NCBI GenBank assembly: GCA_937899785.1
Contig: CALCCG010000183.1
Span: 33,733 to 97,732, forward strand
Origin: an uncultured Erythrobacter sp.
GTDB taxonomy: Bacteria > Pseudomonadota > Alphaproteobacteria > Sphingomonadales > Sphingomonadaceae
DNA: 64,000 nucleotides
Reading direction: 5' to 3'
The notes under the pieces are model-generated. The model was not told where the DNA came from and did no database searches. It saw only the letters and a program-made list of their open reading frames with translations. Shown here in pieces: positions 1 to 9,610 of this stretch (the stretch's first letter is position 1; the number at the start of each line of letters is the position of its first letter). The position numbers and the translations under genes were made by a program.

Positions 1-500
1 GTGCGCTCGACAAAAGTCTCAATCATGGCATCGTCGAAAATCACATCGTTCGAATTGGCGACGCAATGTAGCCTTTCGCCCTGATATTTGACGATTAGAG
101 CGCTATCAATGTCCGATGCACTACCGGTCTTATGCGGCAAAATCTCAAGCGACGTTGCATTGGTCTGCCAGGGTGTGGTGAGGACCGTCGCGTCTAAGCC
201 ATCGGCCCGCATTTTAAACAAAAGATGGTTCGGAGAGTGATCCGCAATAACCACCTCTTTCTGGCCATAACGTTCAAAATAGGCCTTCAGAAACTCCGCA
301 TCGTAGTGATCGGGGTGGATATGCGAGACGTATATGAGATCCACATCGCCGACCGATGCAAGAGGATCTGTGACTTCGGGGAAGTGATACCAAGAACCGT
401 CATAGACGCCCTCGGTAAACCAGGGGTCGCAGAGAATTTTAAGATCAGGGGTCTCGATGACTATGCAAGCCGAGTAGATGTATCTCACGGAAATGGACAT
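1..500 (-). CDS. MBL-fold metallo-hydrolase, C-terminus cut by window edge
   Basis: Manual reverse-strand translation from ATG at 500: MSISVRYIYSACIVIETPDLKILCDPWFTEG...LIYVSHIHPDHYD, with HxHxDH motif; open to the window edge so missing from the ORF track. Confidence 0.85.
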   Translation of the reverse strand, partial: MSISVRYIYSACIVIETPDLKILCDPWFTEGVYDGSWYHFPEVTDPLASVGDVDLIYVSHIHPDHYDAEFLKAYFERYGQKEVVIADHSPNHLLFKMRADGLDATVLTTPWQTNATSLEILPHKTGSASDIDSALIVKYQGERLHCVANSNDVIFDDAMIETFVER

Positions 501-795
501 GGTCTGACCTGTTCGTTGGCTCGATAGCGAAAAAGCAACCTCTAGGTGCATCGAAACAGGCCGGTTGGCAAACCTTTGAGGCTGCTTGTTCCGCAGATAA
601 TTGCGCAGCGTTGCGCGTGCTTGGCGAAACATCGCAAGACGATCTCATGGACGACCGTGTTCCATGACGATCGCCACCGGACTTAAAGAGATTGTAAACG
701 GGAAATCTTAAGGTTTGGCTGCGATAGCTCGCGGGCTCAGAGCTGCAATTTGGTGGTTCGATTAAGGCATTGCCTTGTCCAGGGGTTAGGTCAGC

Positions 796-2286
796 GTGAC
801 GTTCAAACCGATAGAAAATCCATCCATTCAGCCGCCACGCCCAGTGGAGGCTGGACCCTTCGAGCTAGAAGCTCAAATCCCCCCGGCAGTTTCGTCGTTG
901 GATCCCGGTGTCGCAGGCTACAGTCTGGCGATTGCGCTGCGAGTGGTGCAGCGGGTAGAATCGTCTTTGGGTCGCGGCGCGGTCTATCAGGAAATTCTGA
1001 GCAAAAACGCGATCTACCGCCTCGTTGATGCGCTGTATTCACGAGCCGACAGACGCTTCCTTCAGCCGCTCCTTCTGTTCATCTACATGCTGAAGAGCGT
1101 GGTTTCACTGGGGCCCTTCAACCAGAAGAACGCCGAAGCTGTGGCGATCTCAAATTTCCCCAACGAGCATAAGACGATAGACCGTGTCGTTGCGCTCATC
1201 CCGGACGTTCCCGTGCTCCGGGTCACCGTCGGTCGCAAGCACATCTTTGGTCTCGGTCAGCTCGCTACAATCCTCAAAATGCTTGGAGCCGCTCCACGCT
1301 TGTGGTCCTTTCTGCGCTTTTTGACGCGGACACACAGCTTCATGCCCTCAGCTCGCATTGCAAGCGCGCTCGCCTTTTACATTCGTTTCTCTCAGCTGCT
1401 GCGGGAGCGTTCCGCGCTCCAGGCCTGTGTCGTCGCCAGCAATTACAGCCCCGAGGCGATCGGCCTGGCGGCCGCGGCGCACCAGAACGGTCGACGAGTG
1501 GTCTACGCCAACCACGCACCGGTCCCTGCCAACATCGAGGTTGTGCCACCCGTGCTCGCCGATTGCGGGCTCTTCTACGGCGATAGAACGACAAGCGTCT
1601 ATAAGGCGCGCGCTGCATGCACCGCTGAGGTCGCGCTGATCGGACAGCCGGGCGATTCCAAGCCGATGCAGTGGCGCGATGAGGTGAACACCGTTGGCAT
1701 CTTCCTCACATCGGGGACGAAGGTTGAAGCGTTGCAAAGCTTGATCGCCACCATACGGCTTAGCCTGCCGATGGCGCGTGTTCTGATCCGCCAACACCCT
1801 GTGACGCTTCTGAAGACCGACTTCTCCGGCCTCAGCACCGACGATCCCAAAGTCGAGCTCACCATCGGCAACCCGCTCGATGAAGAGATTGCAGCGTGCG
1901 ACATGGTCATTTGTGGCAATAGCGGTGTCGCCATGAATGTCCTGAGCGGCGGGCGACCGGTTGCCTATCTTTCAAGCCTCGATGGCATTTTGTTCGATGC
2001 CAACGGGTTTGTGGCAAGCCGTTTGGCGTGTTCGATCCCGTGGTGGAGCGACGATGTCTACGATCGGCTCAAATCCTTCTATCAGATGGAGGGCTGGGTC
2101 GACGTGATGCGCTCTTATGATGCCTCTTATGAAGTGGATACAGACGCACTGCAACGCGAAGCCGCGCGCGTTCTTCTGAGCTATATCCGGCCGGATACAG
2201 GCACCCAGCGCGGCAAGAAAGACGCCGCGAACCGCGCCGCGGTGGCGCGCGCCGTTTTGACGGAAGCCGATCGGTCCGCCGCTTAG
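796..2286 (+). CDS. Polysaccharide/capsule-type glycosyltransferase-like protein (GT-B-like)
   Basis: 496-aa ORF; C-terminal part (VLIRQHP...EEIAACDMVICGNSGVAMNVLSGGRPVAYL) resembles capsule/polysialyl-type transferases. Confidence 0.55.
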   Translation: MTFKPIENPSIQPPRPVEAGPFELEAQIPPAVSSLDPGVAGYSLAIALRVVQRVESSLGRGAVYQEILSKNAIYRLVDALYSRADRRFLQPLLLFIYMLKSVVSLGPFNQKNAEAVAISNFPNEHKTIDRVVALIPDVPVLRVTVGRKHIFGLGQLATILKMLGAAPRLWSFLRFLTRTHSFMPSARIASALAFYIRFSQLLRERSALQACVVASNYSPEAIGLAAAAHQNGRRVVYANHAPVPANIEVVPPVLADCGLFYGDRTTSVYKARAACTAEVALIGQPGDSKPMQWRDEVNTVGIFLTSGTKVEALQSLIATIRLSLPMARVLIRQHPVTLLKTDFSGLSTDDPKVELTIGNPLDEEIAACDMVICGNSGVAMNVLSGGRPVAYLSSLDGILFDANGFVASRLACSIPWWSDDVYDRLKSFYQMEGWVDVMRSYDASYEVDTDALQREAARVLLSYIRPDTGTQRGKKDAANRAAVARAVLTEADRSAA

Positions 2287-2417
2287 CGTCAGGCCTCTGG
2301 CCGAGCGTTGCGCCTGGCGCTCTCAAGCGGGTTTATCACCCCATCGCGATAGACGTTGAATTTTGCCAGCAAGGCTCCCACAGGGCCGAGGCAACAACGC
2401 CTTTTCGTGAAAAAGCC

Positions 2418-3365
2418 ATGACCACCACAAATCCTCTGCCTTCTCCATCTTCTGCTTCCCGCTCAGCGGGTTTTGCCTACGCGGTAGCGGGTTTTGCGGT
2501 ATTGTCTTGCGGCGATGCGGTGGTGAAGAGCATGGCGGGTGACTGGCCTCCTTACGCTGTGGCGGCCTTGCGCTTTTCGATCGGCGCGCTGGGACTTTCG
2601 GCGTTGCTCTGGCGGGCGCAGGGGCCGACCGCCTTTGTTCCGGTTAATCCATGGTTGCAGATGGCAAGAGGTCTGTGCCTTGCGATGGCGTCTCTGTGCG
2701 TCTTCTCAGAGAGCTTCGTGATGCCGCTGGCCGAGGCGATGGCGAGAGGCTTTCTGGCGCCCATTCTGCTGCAGGTCTTCGCCGGTGTTCTGCTTGGCGA
2801 GCGCGTCGCACCCAAGGTTTATGCCGTTTCGCTCGTGGCTTTGGCGGGCGTGGCGATCATCTTGCGGCCCAGTCTTGCGGTGCTGGGTTGGGCCGCTTTG
2901 CTCCCGCTTGTGTCCGCGGTGTTCTTTGCTCTTCTGATGGTCGCCAACCGCGCCAGCGCCGGGCGAAGCAGCGCGCTCGCAGCGCAGGTCTTCGTGGCCG
3001 GAGCGTGCGCGCCGATCCTTATCCTGGCCAGCCTTTTCGCCAAGATCTCCGGCGTTCCCGAGCTCGCCTTCACCTGGCCAAGCTGGGACGTCGTTGCGCG
3101 CTGCGCCGTGGTTGCCGTGACAGCGAGCACGGCGCATTGGCTTGTGTATCTCGGCACCGCCAAGGCGGGCGCGGCGGAAGTGGCCCCGGCGATCTATGTG
3201 CAAATGGTCGTCGCGGTTACTTTGGGCTGGGTGTTCTTCGACGAAACGCCGGATGAGTGGACGTTGGTCGGAGCCGCTATGATCATCGCCGCTGGCCTGT
3301 ATCTATGGCAAGACGGGCAGCGCTTGGTTCGCCAAGTGGAAAAATCCTTGCAAAATCGGCGCTAA
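2418..3365 (+). CDS. EamA/DMT-family transporter
   Basis: 315-aa, about 10 hydrophobic segments in two repeats, typical DMT pattern. Confidence 0.85.
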   Translation: MTTTNPLPSPSSASRSAGFAYAVAGFAVLSCGDAVVKSMAGDWPPYAVAALRFSIGALGLSALLWRAQGPTAFVPVNPWLQMARGLCLAMASLCVFSESFVMPLAEAMARGFLAPILLQVFAGVLLGERVAPKVYAVSLVALAGVAIILRPSLAVLGWAALLPLVSAVFFALLMVANRASAGRSSALAAQVFVAGACAPILILASLFAKISGVPELAFTWPSWDVVARCAVVAVTASTAHWLVYLGTAKAGAAEVAPAIYVQMVVAVTLGWVFFDETPDEWTLVGAAMIIAAGLYLWQDGQRLVRQVEKSLQNRR

Positions 3366-3459
3366 GGCACGCAATGCGAGCGAGTTTTCAAGCCTGTGTT
3401 CATCGCTCGGTGCGTAAGCCGCCGCCGCAGCCAAAGACTAAGGGGGAACAAGATACACA

Positions 3460-5283
3460 ATGTGCGGCATTATCGGGATCGTAAGCGGAACAAGAGTGGC
3501 GGAGCGGCTGGTCGATAGCCTGCAGCGAATGGAATATCGGGGTTACGATTCCGCCGGAATTTGCGTCATCAACGAAGGCCAGCTTGCGCGCCGCCGAGCG
3601 GAAGGCAAGCTCAGCAACCTGCTTGATGTTCTGGGGCGCGAACCCGTCGATGGCGTGACCGGTATTGCCCACACGCGTTGGGCCACGCACGGCGCGCCGA
3701 CCGAGGCTAACGCCCACCCGCACGCGACCCAGGACGTCGCGATCGTCCACAATGGGATCATTGAGAATTTCAAGGAATTGCGCGCTGAGGTCGCGGCGGC
3801 CGGCCGGACCTTCCAGAGCGAGACCGACAGCGAGGTTGTGGCGCATCTGATCTCGATGCGGATCGCAGCCGGTGACAGCCCTGAAGACGCCGCACGCGCC
3901 GTGTTCCCACGTTTGCGAGGCGCCTTTGCGTTGGCGATTACTTTTCGCGATTACCCGGATCTGCTGCTCGGCGCGCGGCTCGGTTCTCCGCTTGTACTGG
4001 GCCATGGCGAAGGTGAGATGTTTCTGGGCTCGGACGCGCTTGCCCTGGCTGCGCTTACCCAGCAGATAACCTATCTCGAAGAAGGTGACTGGGCCGTGGT
4101 GCGGCGTGACCGCGCGCAGGTGTTTGACGCGGATGGACGCGAAACCATCCGTCCTATGCAGGCCTCAGGCGCGTCGGCTGCGGCGGTGGAAAAGGGCAAT
4201 TACCGGCACTTTATGCAAAAGGAGATTTTCGAGCAGCCCACCGTGGTCGCCCAGACACTCTCCTCCTATCTCCGGCGCGAGGACAACTCTGTGGCGCTGC
4301 CGCAGCTCGATTTCGATATCTCGGGGGTGAAGCGCCTTACGATTGTCGCTTGCGGGACTTCATTTTACGCCGGAATGGTCGCCAAATACTGGTTTGAGCA
4401 ATTCGCCCGGGTCCCCGTCGATATCGATGTGGCGAGCGAGTTTCGCTACCGCGAGCCAGTGCTGGAAGACGGTGGGCTGGCGCTCTTCATTTCGCAATCC
4501 GGGGAGACGGCGGACACTTTGGCGGCGCTGCGCCATTGCAAGGCGGAGGGCCAGGTCATCGGGGTGGTCGTCAACGTGCCCACCAGCACCATGGCGCGCG
4601 AGGCGGACCTGTTGCTGCCCACGCACGCCGGGCCGGAGATCGGTGTGGCTTCAACGAAGGCTTTCACCTGCCAGCTGGCCGTTCTCGCCGCGCTTGCGGC
4701 CCATATGGCGGTGAAAAAGGGGCTGCTTGATCGCGAAGCGGAGGTCGAAATCGTGACGCACCTTTTGGAAGCGCCCGCCGCGCTCAACGCCGCACTGGAT
4801 CACGACGACGATATCGCCGCGATGGCGCCTCTTATCGCGCCCGCGCGCGACGTGCTTTATCTGGGGCGTGGGCAGGACTTTCCGCTCGCGCTTGAGGGCG
4901 CACTAAAACTGAAGGAAATCAGTTATATCCACGCGGAAGGTTACGCCAGTGGAGAGATGAAGCACGGGCCCATTGCGCTGATTGATGATGATGTGCCGGT
5001 GGTCGTCATCGCGCCTTCCGGGCCGCTTTTTGAAAAGACGGTCTCCAATATGGAGGAGGTCCGTGCGCGTGGCGGGCAGGTTGTGCTAATCTCTGATCCC
5101 GATGGATTGGCGCAAGCGGGTGAGGGGTGCCTTGCGACGATCGAGATGCCGGTCGTTCACCCGCTGATCGCGCCGCTTGTTTACGCGATCCCAGTGCAAC
5201 TGCTCGCGTATCACGTGGCGGTGGTGAAAGGCACCGATGTCGATCAGCCGCGTAATCTGGCGAAATCGGTGACGGTAGAATGA
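3460..5283 (+). CDS. glmS: Glutamine--fructose-6-phosphate aminotransferase (isomerizing)
   Basis: Starts MCGIIGIV (N-terminal Cys amidotransferase); SIS domains; ends DQPRNLAKSVTVE. Confidence 0.97.
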   Translation: MCGIIGIVSGTRVAERLVDSLQRMEYRGYDSAGICVINEGQLARRRAEGKLSNLLDVLGREPVDGVTGIAHTRWATHGAPTEANAHPHATQDVAIVHNGIIENFKELRAEVAAAGRTFQSETDSEVVAHLISMRIAAGDSPEDAARAVFPRLRGAFALAITFRDYPDLLLGARLGSPLVLGHGEGEMFLGSDALALAALTQQITYLEEGDWAVVRRDRAQVFDADGRETIRPMQASGASAAAVEKGNYRHFMQKEIFEQPTVVAQTLSSYLRREDNSVALPQLDFDISGVKRLTIVACGTSFYAGMVAKYWFEQFARVPVDIDVASEFRYREPVLEDGGLALFISQSGETADTLAALRHCKAEGQVIGVVVNVPTSTMAREADLLLPTHAGPEIGVASTKAFTCQLAVLAALAAHMAVKKGLLDREAEVEIVTHLLEAPAALNAALDHDDDIAAMAPLIAPARDVLYLGRGQDFPLALEGALKLKEISYIHAEGYASGEMKHGPIALIDDDVPVVVIAPSGPLFEKTVSNMEEVRARGGQVVLISDPDGLAQAGEGCLATIEMPVVHPLIAPLVYAIPVQLLAYHVAVVKGTDVDQPRNLAKSVTVE

Positions 5284-5802
5284 CGGGTTCTTCGCCCGCG
5301 CTGCTCCACGATGATAGGGTCTTTGAAATCGGCGCACCACGCTGGTTTACGCGCCTGTCCATTGTTTTTCTGCCATTTGCCCTCCTGGCCGGCGCCTTTG
5401 CGATGACCTGGGCGTTGGGCTGGATCGGTGCCATCGCGGCCGGTGTCCTATCGACTTATGTCCTCATTAAGTGGTCGCCAACACGAAAGCGCTGGAACTT
5501 GACAGAGCAAGGTGTGGACTTTGACAAAACTTATCATGGCCGGATCGGTTGGGCGTCCATAAACCGGATTAAGCTTAGTCATGCTCGCGTGCAATTTGAC
5601 TACATATAGCTTCTCAGATGAGCAGACGCGCTACATGGAGGAGAAGCGGAAAGAGGGCCTTTGCATCACGCCGATTGTCCACTTCAGTGAGGAGATCCCT
5701 CTGCGCTGGACCGGAGTAAAGGCCGATGATGTTGAAAAGGCAATCGCCCGGTTTTGGCCCGACGAAATGCGGAACCTCGATTCCGTGCTGGTGCGCGACT
5801 GA
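5280..5802 (+). pseudogene. PH-domain-like membrane protein apparently split by a +1 frameshift (5280-5609 and 5581-5802)
   Basis: Two overlapping ORFs in different frames; the second continues a plausible single protein (...VQFDY / SFSDEQTRYMEEKRKEGL...PLRWTGVKADDVEKAIARFWPDE). Confidence 0.5.
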
Positions 5803-6010
5803 GCCGGCCTTGATAATGCTCGTCTTCTGGACCCGGTATAACCGCGTTAGAGGGGCGCAATTGGGATCAGGCCGCGGCGGCGAAAGTGCTGCGCTAAGCC
5901 TTTCTGAGTGAAGCCTAATTCCCACCAAGAGAAGTTGTGGTCTTTGGTTAAAAGACGCCGTCATTGCGGCCTTTTACTTTACCGGCCTCTAACCTTTTAC
6001 GCTTACCTGC

Positions 6011-8368
6011 TTGGGGGTGAACCAGCCGATCACTCCTTTGCAGGAAGCGCCTGCCCAAGTGTCCTACGCGGCCGTACTCGGTCTGACCGGCGCGCGCGGC
6101 AACGAGGGGGCGAGGCTGCGTGGGGTGCTATATTCGGCGCTTTCGAACGTTACCTTTCTGCGCGTCTTCGGCCACGCGATCCTCGCCGTGTTTGTTGCGC
6201 AGATCTACCTCAAGACGGTTCCCACCCTTTGGCTGGGCGGGTGGGTGGTGGTCTTGGTGGGTCTCCACTTTCTGGGCGCTCGATTTGACCGGGCTTTGGC
6301 CGATGCGGACCGGCGCAAGATCAGCCGTTTTGAGTTCTACCGCCAGTCGATGACGTCGGTGTTCTCGGGCGTGCTGTGGGGCGGGGCGGTGCTGGTCTTT
6401 GGCCCTCTGGGATCATTGGAAGACTTGCTGGCTCTGCTGGCGGTCATTGCGATCATTTCGTCGGGCGCGATCTACTTTCGCACTTCAGCGCCGCTTGGCG
6501 CGGTGCTTTTCGCGCTGGTTTCCGGCGTTGCGATCAGCGCGTATCTGGCGCTCAACGGCTTGTGGTTTGCGATGGCCGGCGGCTGCGTATTCACGATCTG
6601 CACCATCCTGGGCGCGATGCAGGCCGGACAAACCTTCTTGAAGGTCCGGCTTTCCCAAGACGCGATCGCGGAGAAGGAAGAGGTTGTCTCGCTGCTGCTG
6701 CGAGAGTTTGAGGAGAACGAGGCCGATTGGCTGTGGGAGGTCGACACGGCGCGGCGTCTGCGCGCAGTCAGCCCGCGCTTTGCCTTTGCGCTCGGCCGAG
6801 GCCAGGCCGAAGCGGAGGGCAAACCCTTTCTCGATTGTGTGACCGCTCGCGCATGGAGCGAAGGACAGTTTCCGCAAAGCCTCCACCAGCTTGCCGACAA
6901 GCTCAAGAACCGTGAGAACTTTTCCAACCTGATTGTGCAGGTCTCGATCCACGGAGAGATGCGTTGGTGGGAATTGTCGGGCACGCCGATGCGCGATGAG
7001 AGGGGAAAGTTCTGTGGCTTTCGCGGCGTGGGTTCGGATGTAACCGAGCAGCGCGAATCCGATGAAAAGATCGCGTATCTGGCGCGGTTCGACACATTGA
7101 CCTCTTTGCCCAACCGTTTGCAGTTGACCGAAGCGTTGGGCGAGGCGCTGCGTTACGCGGAGCAATGGCGCACGCGGTGCGCGTTGCTGATGGTGGATCT
7201 CGATCGGTTTAAGTCAGTGAACGATTCGCTGGGCCACATGACGGGGGACAAACTGCTGGCGCAGGTATCCTCTCGGCTGCAGGCGCTAATGGGCGACAAT
7301 GCGATCTGCGGGCGCCTGGGCGGCGATGAATTTGCGATCGTGATCCGCGATGCCAGCGATGGCAACCATGTGCGCGCGATGGCACGCCGCGTTATCGACG
7401 CGCTATCCGAACCCTACCAGGTTGAGCAGCACACGCTCTATGTTGGCGCGAGCGTTGGCTCAGCCTTTGGCCCGCGCGATGGGGCCAGCGTCGAGGAGTT
7501 GATGCGCAACGCCGACCTCGCGCTTTACCGTGCAAAGGATGTCGGCGGGGGCGACCATTACCGCTTTGAACCGATGCTGCACGCCTCCGCTGAGGAACGG
7601 CGCAAGCTTGAGGTCTCTTTGCGAAAAGCGCTGGGGCGTGATGAGATGGTGCTGCATTACCAGCCGGTCGTCGACGCGCGCAGCGAGAACATCGTTAGTT
7701 TTGAAGCGCTGGTGCGTTGGGACAGCGCGGATCACGGTTTCGTCAGCCCTGGAAAGTTCATTCCGCTCGCAGAAGAGACGCGGCTGATTGTGCCAATCGG
7801 CAAATGGGTTCTGCGTCAGGCGTGCTTGGAGGCGCGCTCCTGGCCTGAAGAGATCAAGGTCAACGTCAACGTGTCGCCGGAGCAATTGCTCGAGCCGGAC
7901 TTTCACCAAGAGGTGGTCGACGTTCTTTCTTCGACCGGCCTTCGCCCCGAGCGGCTGGAGATCGAGGTGACTGAAAGCATCTTCCTGCGCGACGCGACCG
8001 TGGCGCGCAACGCGCTGGAGCAAGCGATGGCGCTGGGCTGCTCGGTGGCGCTTGATGACTTTGGGACCGGCTATTCCTCGCTCGGTTATCTGCGCAAATT
8101 GCGCTTCTCGACGATCAAGGTGGATCGCACCTTTGTTCAGGGAGCTTCGCAGGGCAGCAACGAAAGCCTTGCTATCATCAACGCCGTGGTCGCGATGGCC
8201 AAGAGCCTCGACATGACCACAACCGCCGAAGGGGTGGAAAGCGTTGAAGAGGCTGAACTGATCCGCAATCTGGGTTGCGACAAGATCCAGGGCTTCTATT
8301 TTGGACGACCGATGTCCAACGAAGACGCCCGGCGGCTGTTTAAGGCGCCGCGCTCAAAACGCGCTTAG
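6011..8368 (+). CDS. Membrane-anchored PAS-GGDEF-EAL cyclic di-GMP protein
   Basis: Intact GRLGGDEF and SFEALVRW motifs; N-terminal TM segments; TTG (6011) or GTG (6017) start. Confidence 0.93.
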   Translation: MGVNQPITPLQEAPAQVSYAAVLGLTGARGNEGARLRGVLYSALSNVTFLRVFGHAILAVFVAQIYLKTVPTLWLGGWVVVLVGLHFLGARFDRALADADRRKISRFEFYRQSMTSVFSGVLWGGAVLVFGPLGSLEDLLALLAVIAIISSGAIYFRTSAPLGAVLFALVSGVAISAYLALNGLWFAMAGGCVFTICTILGAMQAGQTFLKVRLSQDAIAEKEEVVSLLLREFEENEADWLWEVDTARRLRAVSPRFAFALGRGQAEAEGKPFLDCVTARAWSEGQFPQSLHQLADKLKNRENFSNLIVQVSIHGEMRWWELSGTPMRDERGKFCGFRGVGSDVTEQRESDEKIAYLARFDTLTSLPNRLQLTEALGEALRYAEQWRTRCALLMVDLDRFKSVNDSLGHMTGDKLLAQVSSRLQALMGDNAICGRLGGDEFAIVIRDASDGNHVRAMARRVIDALSEPYQVEQHTLYVGASVGSAFGPRDGASVEELMRNADLALYRAKDVGGGDHYRFEPMLHASAEERRKLEVSLRKALGRDEMVLHYQPVVDARSENIVSFEALVRWDSADHGFVSPGKFIPLAEETRLIVPIGKWVLRQACLEARSWPEEIKVNVNVSPEQLLEPDFHQEVVDVLSSTGLRPERLEIEVTESIFLRDATVARNALEQAMALGCSVALDDFGTGYSSLGYLRKLRFSTIKVDRTFVQGASQGSNESLAIINAVVAMAKSLDMTTTAEGVESVEEAELIRNLGCDKIQGFYFGRPMSNEDARRLFKAPRSKRA

Positions 8369-9054
8369 GCGCTCACCAGGCTTGCGATTACGCTTTCAAA
8401 AACGCGACGGCCATCCGCGCCGCCAAGGCTCGCATGCGCAACCTCGGCCATCGCGCGCTCAGGGTGCGGCATCATGCCAAGAACCCGTCCGTTTGCGCTC
8501 AGCACGCCGGCGATATCGCGCTGCGATCCGTTGCACGGCGCGGCGTAGCGAAAGGCGATACGGTCCTCCGCTTCAAGCGAGTCCAGCGTGGGCGTGTCGG
8601 CAAAATAATTGCCATCGTGATGCGCGACCGGCACGCGAATGACCTCGCCCTTGGCGAAACCTGCGGTGAAAGGCGAAGCAGTGTTGATCACTTCGAGCCC
8701 AACCGTCCGGCAAACAAAGCGCTGCGTTGCGTTGCGCATAAGCACACCCGGCAACAAGCCGCTTTCGCAGAGGATTTGAAACCCGTTGCAGATGCCCAAC
8801 ACCGGCACGCCGCGCTCAGCCGCTGCGACAACAGCGTGCATGATCGGGCTCTTCGCGGCCATGGCTCCCACCCGCAGGTAATCACCATAGGAGAAGCCTC
8901 CCGGCAGCGCGATGAAATCCAGGCCGCTGGGCAGATCAGCGTCGCCATGCCAGATCCGCCGCGGCGCCGCGCCCGTCACCGCTTCGAGAGCGACGGCAAT
9001 GTCGCGATCACAATTGGAGCCGGGAAAGGTGATGACAGCGGCGGTGAAAGCCAT
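8365..9054 (-). CDS. purQ: Phosphoribosylformylglycinamidine synthase subunit PurQ
   Basis: 229-aa, [18 protein letters not shown]...[11 protein letters not shown] glutaminase signature. Confidence 0.96.
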   Translation of the reverse strand: MAFTAAVITFPGSNCDRDIAVALEAVTGAAPRRIWHGDADLPSGLDFIALPGGFSYGDYLRVGAMAAKSPIMHAVVAAAERGVPVLGICNGFQILCESGLLPGVLMRNATQRFVCRTVGLEVINTASPFTAGFAKGEVIRVPVAHHDGNYFADTPTLDSLEAEDRIAFRYAAPCNGSQRDIAGVLSANGRVLGMMPHPERAMAEVAHASLGGADGRRVFESVIASLVSA

Positions 9055-9299
9055 CAGGCGCTCTCCGGCTCAAGCTTTTCGATCACGAAGTCTTCGATCA
9101 CGGTGTTCGCGAGCAAGCCGCTGCACATCGAATGGAGCGTCGAATCCGACGTGCCGTCGGCGACATCCATCTCAATCAGGCGACCTATCCGCACATCGGT
9201 CACGGCGTCGAAGCCCATGCCTTCCAGCGAGTGATGCACAGCGCGGCCCTGTGGATCGAGCACACCGGGCTTGAGACGAACAAGGATACGGACTTTCAT
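9054..9299 (-). CDS. purS: Phosphoribosylformylglycinamidine synthase subunit PurS
   Basis: [30 protein letters not shown]; internal start preferred over the 9380 ORF start; overlaps purQ. Confidence 0.94.
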   Translation of the reverse strand: MKVRILVRLKPGVLDPQGRAVHHSLEGMGFDAVTDVRIGRLIEMDVADGTSDSTLHSMCSGLLANTVIEDFVIEKLEPESA

Positions 9300-9610
9300 G
9301 GCTGGCCCTTTCCAAAGGGAAATCGTGAGGAGAGTCTTGCGTGAGAACAGCGTTTCATCCGCTAAGCGCTTTAACGTCAATGCTGTAACGGTGCACCCCG
9401 CAAAGACCCAGTTTTGCGCAACCGCCTGCTTCGTCTTGCTGCAACAGCGATGCGAATCTGTCGCCGCGCTGCAACAATCACCCGAAGAAAGATATCCAAT
9501 CGCCGCGTTCTGCGGGTAATTTCGCCTGAAAACCTCGATTCATGCGCGCAAATCTGTCAGCGGCTTCCTCGCAAGATGCATTGTTGCAACCGAAAATGGG
9601 GGGCCGACTC

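Noticed and set aside
5908-6010. Possible c-di-GMP riboswitch in the 5' region of the GGDEF/EAL gene
   Set aside because: Only a weak imperfect hairpin (AAAAGACGCCG...CGGCCTTTT); no GEMM consensus elements recognised
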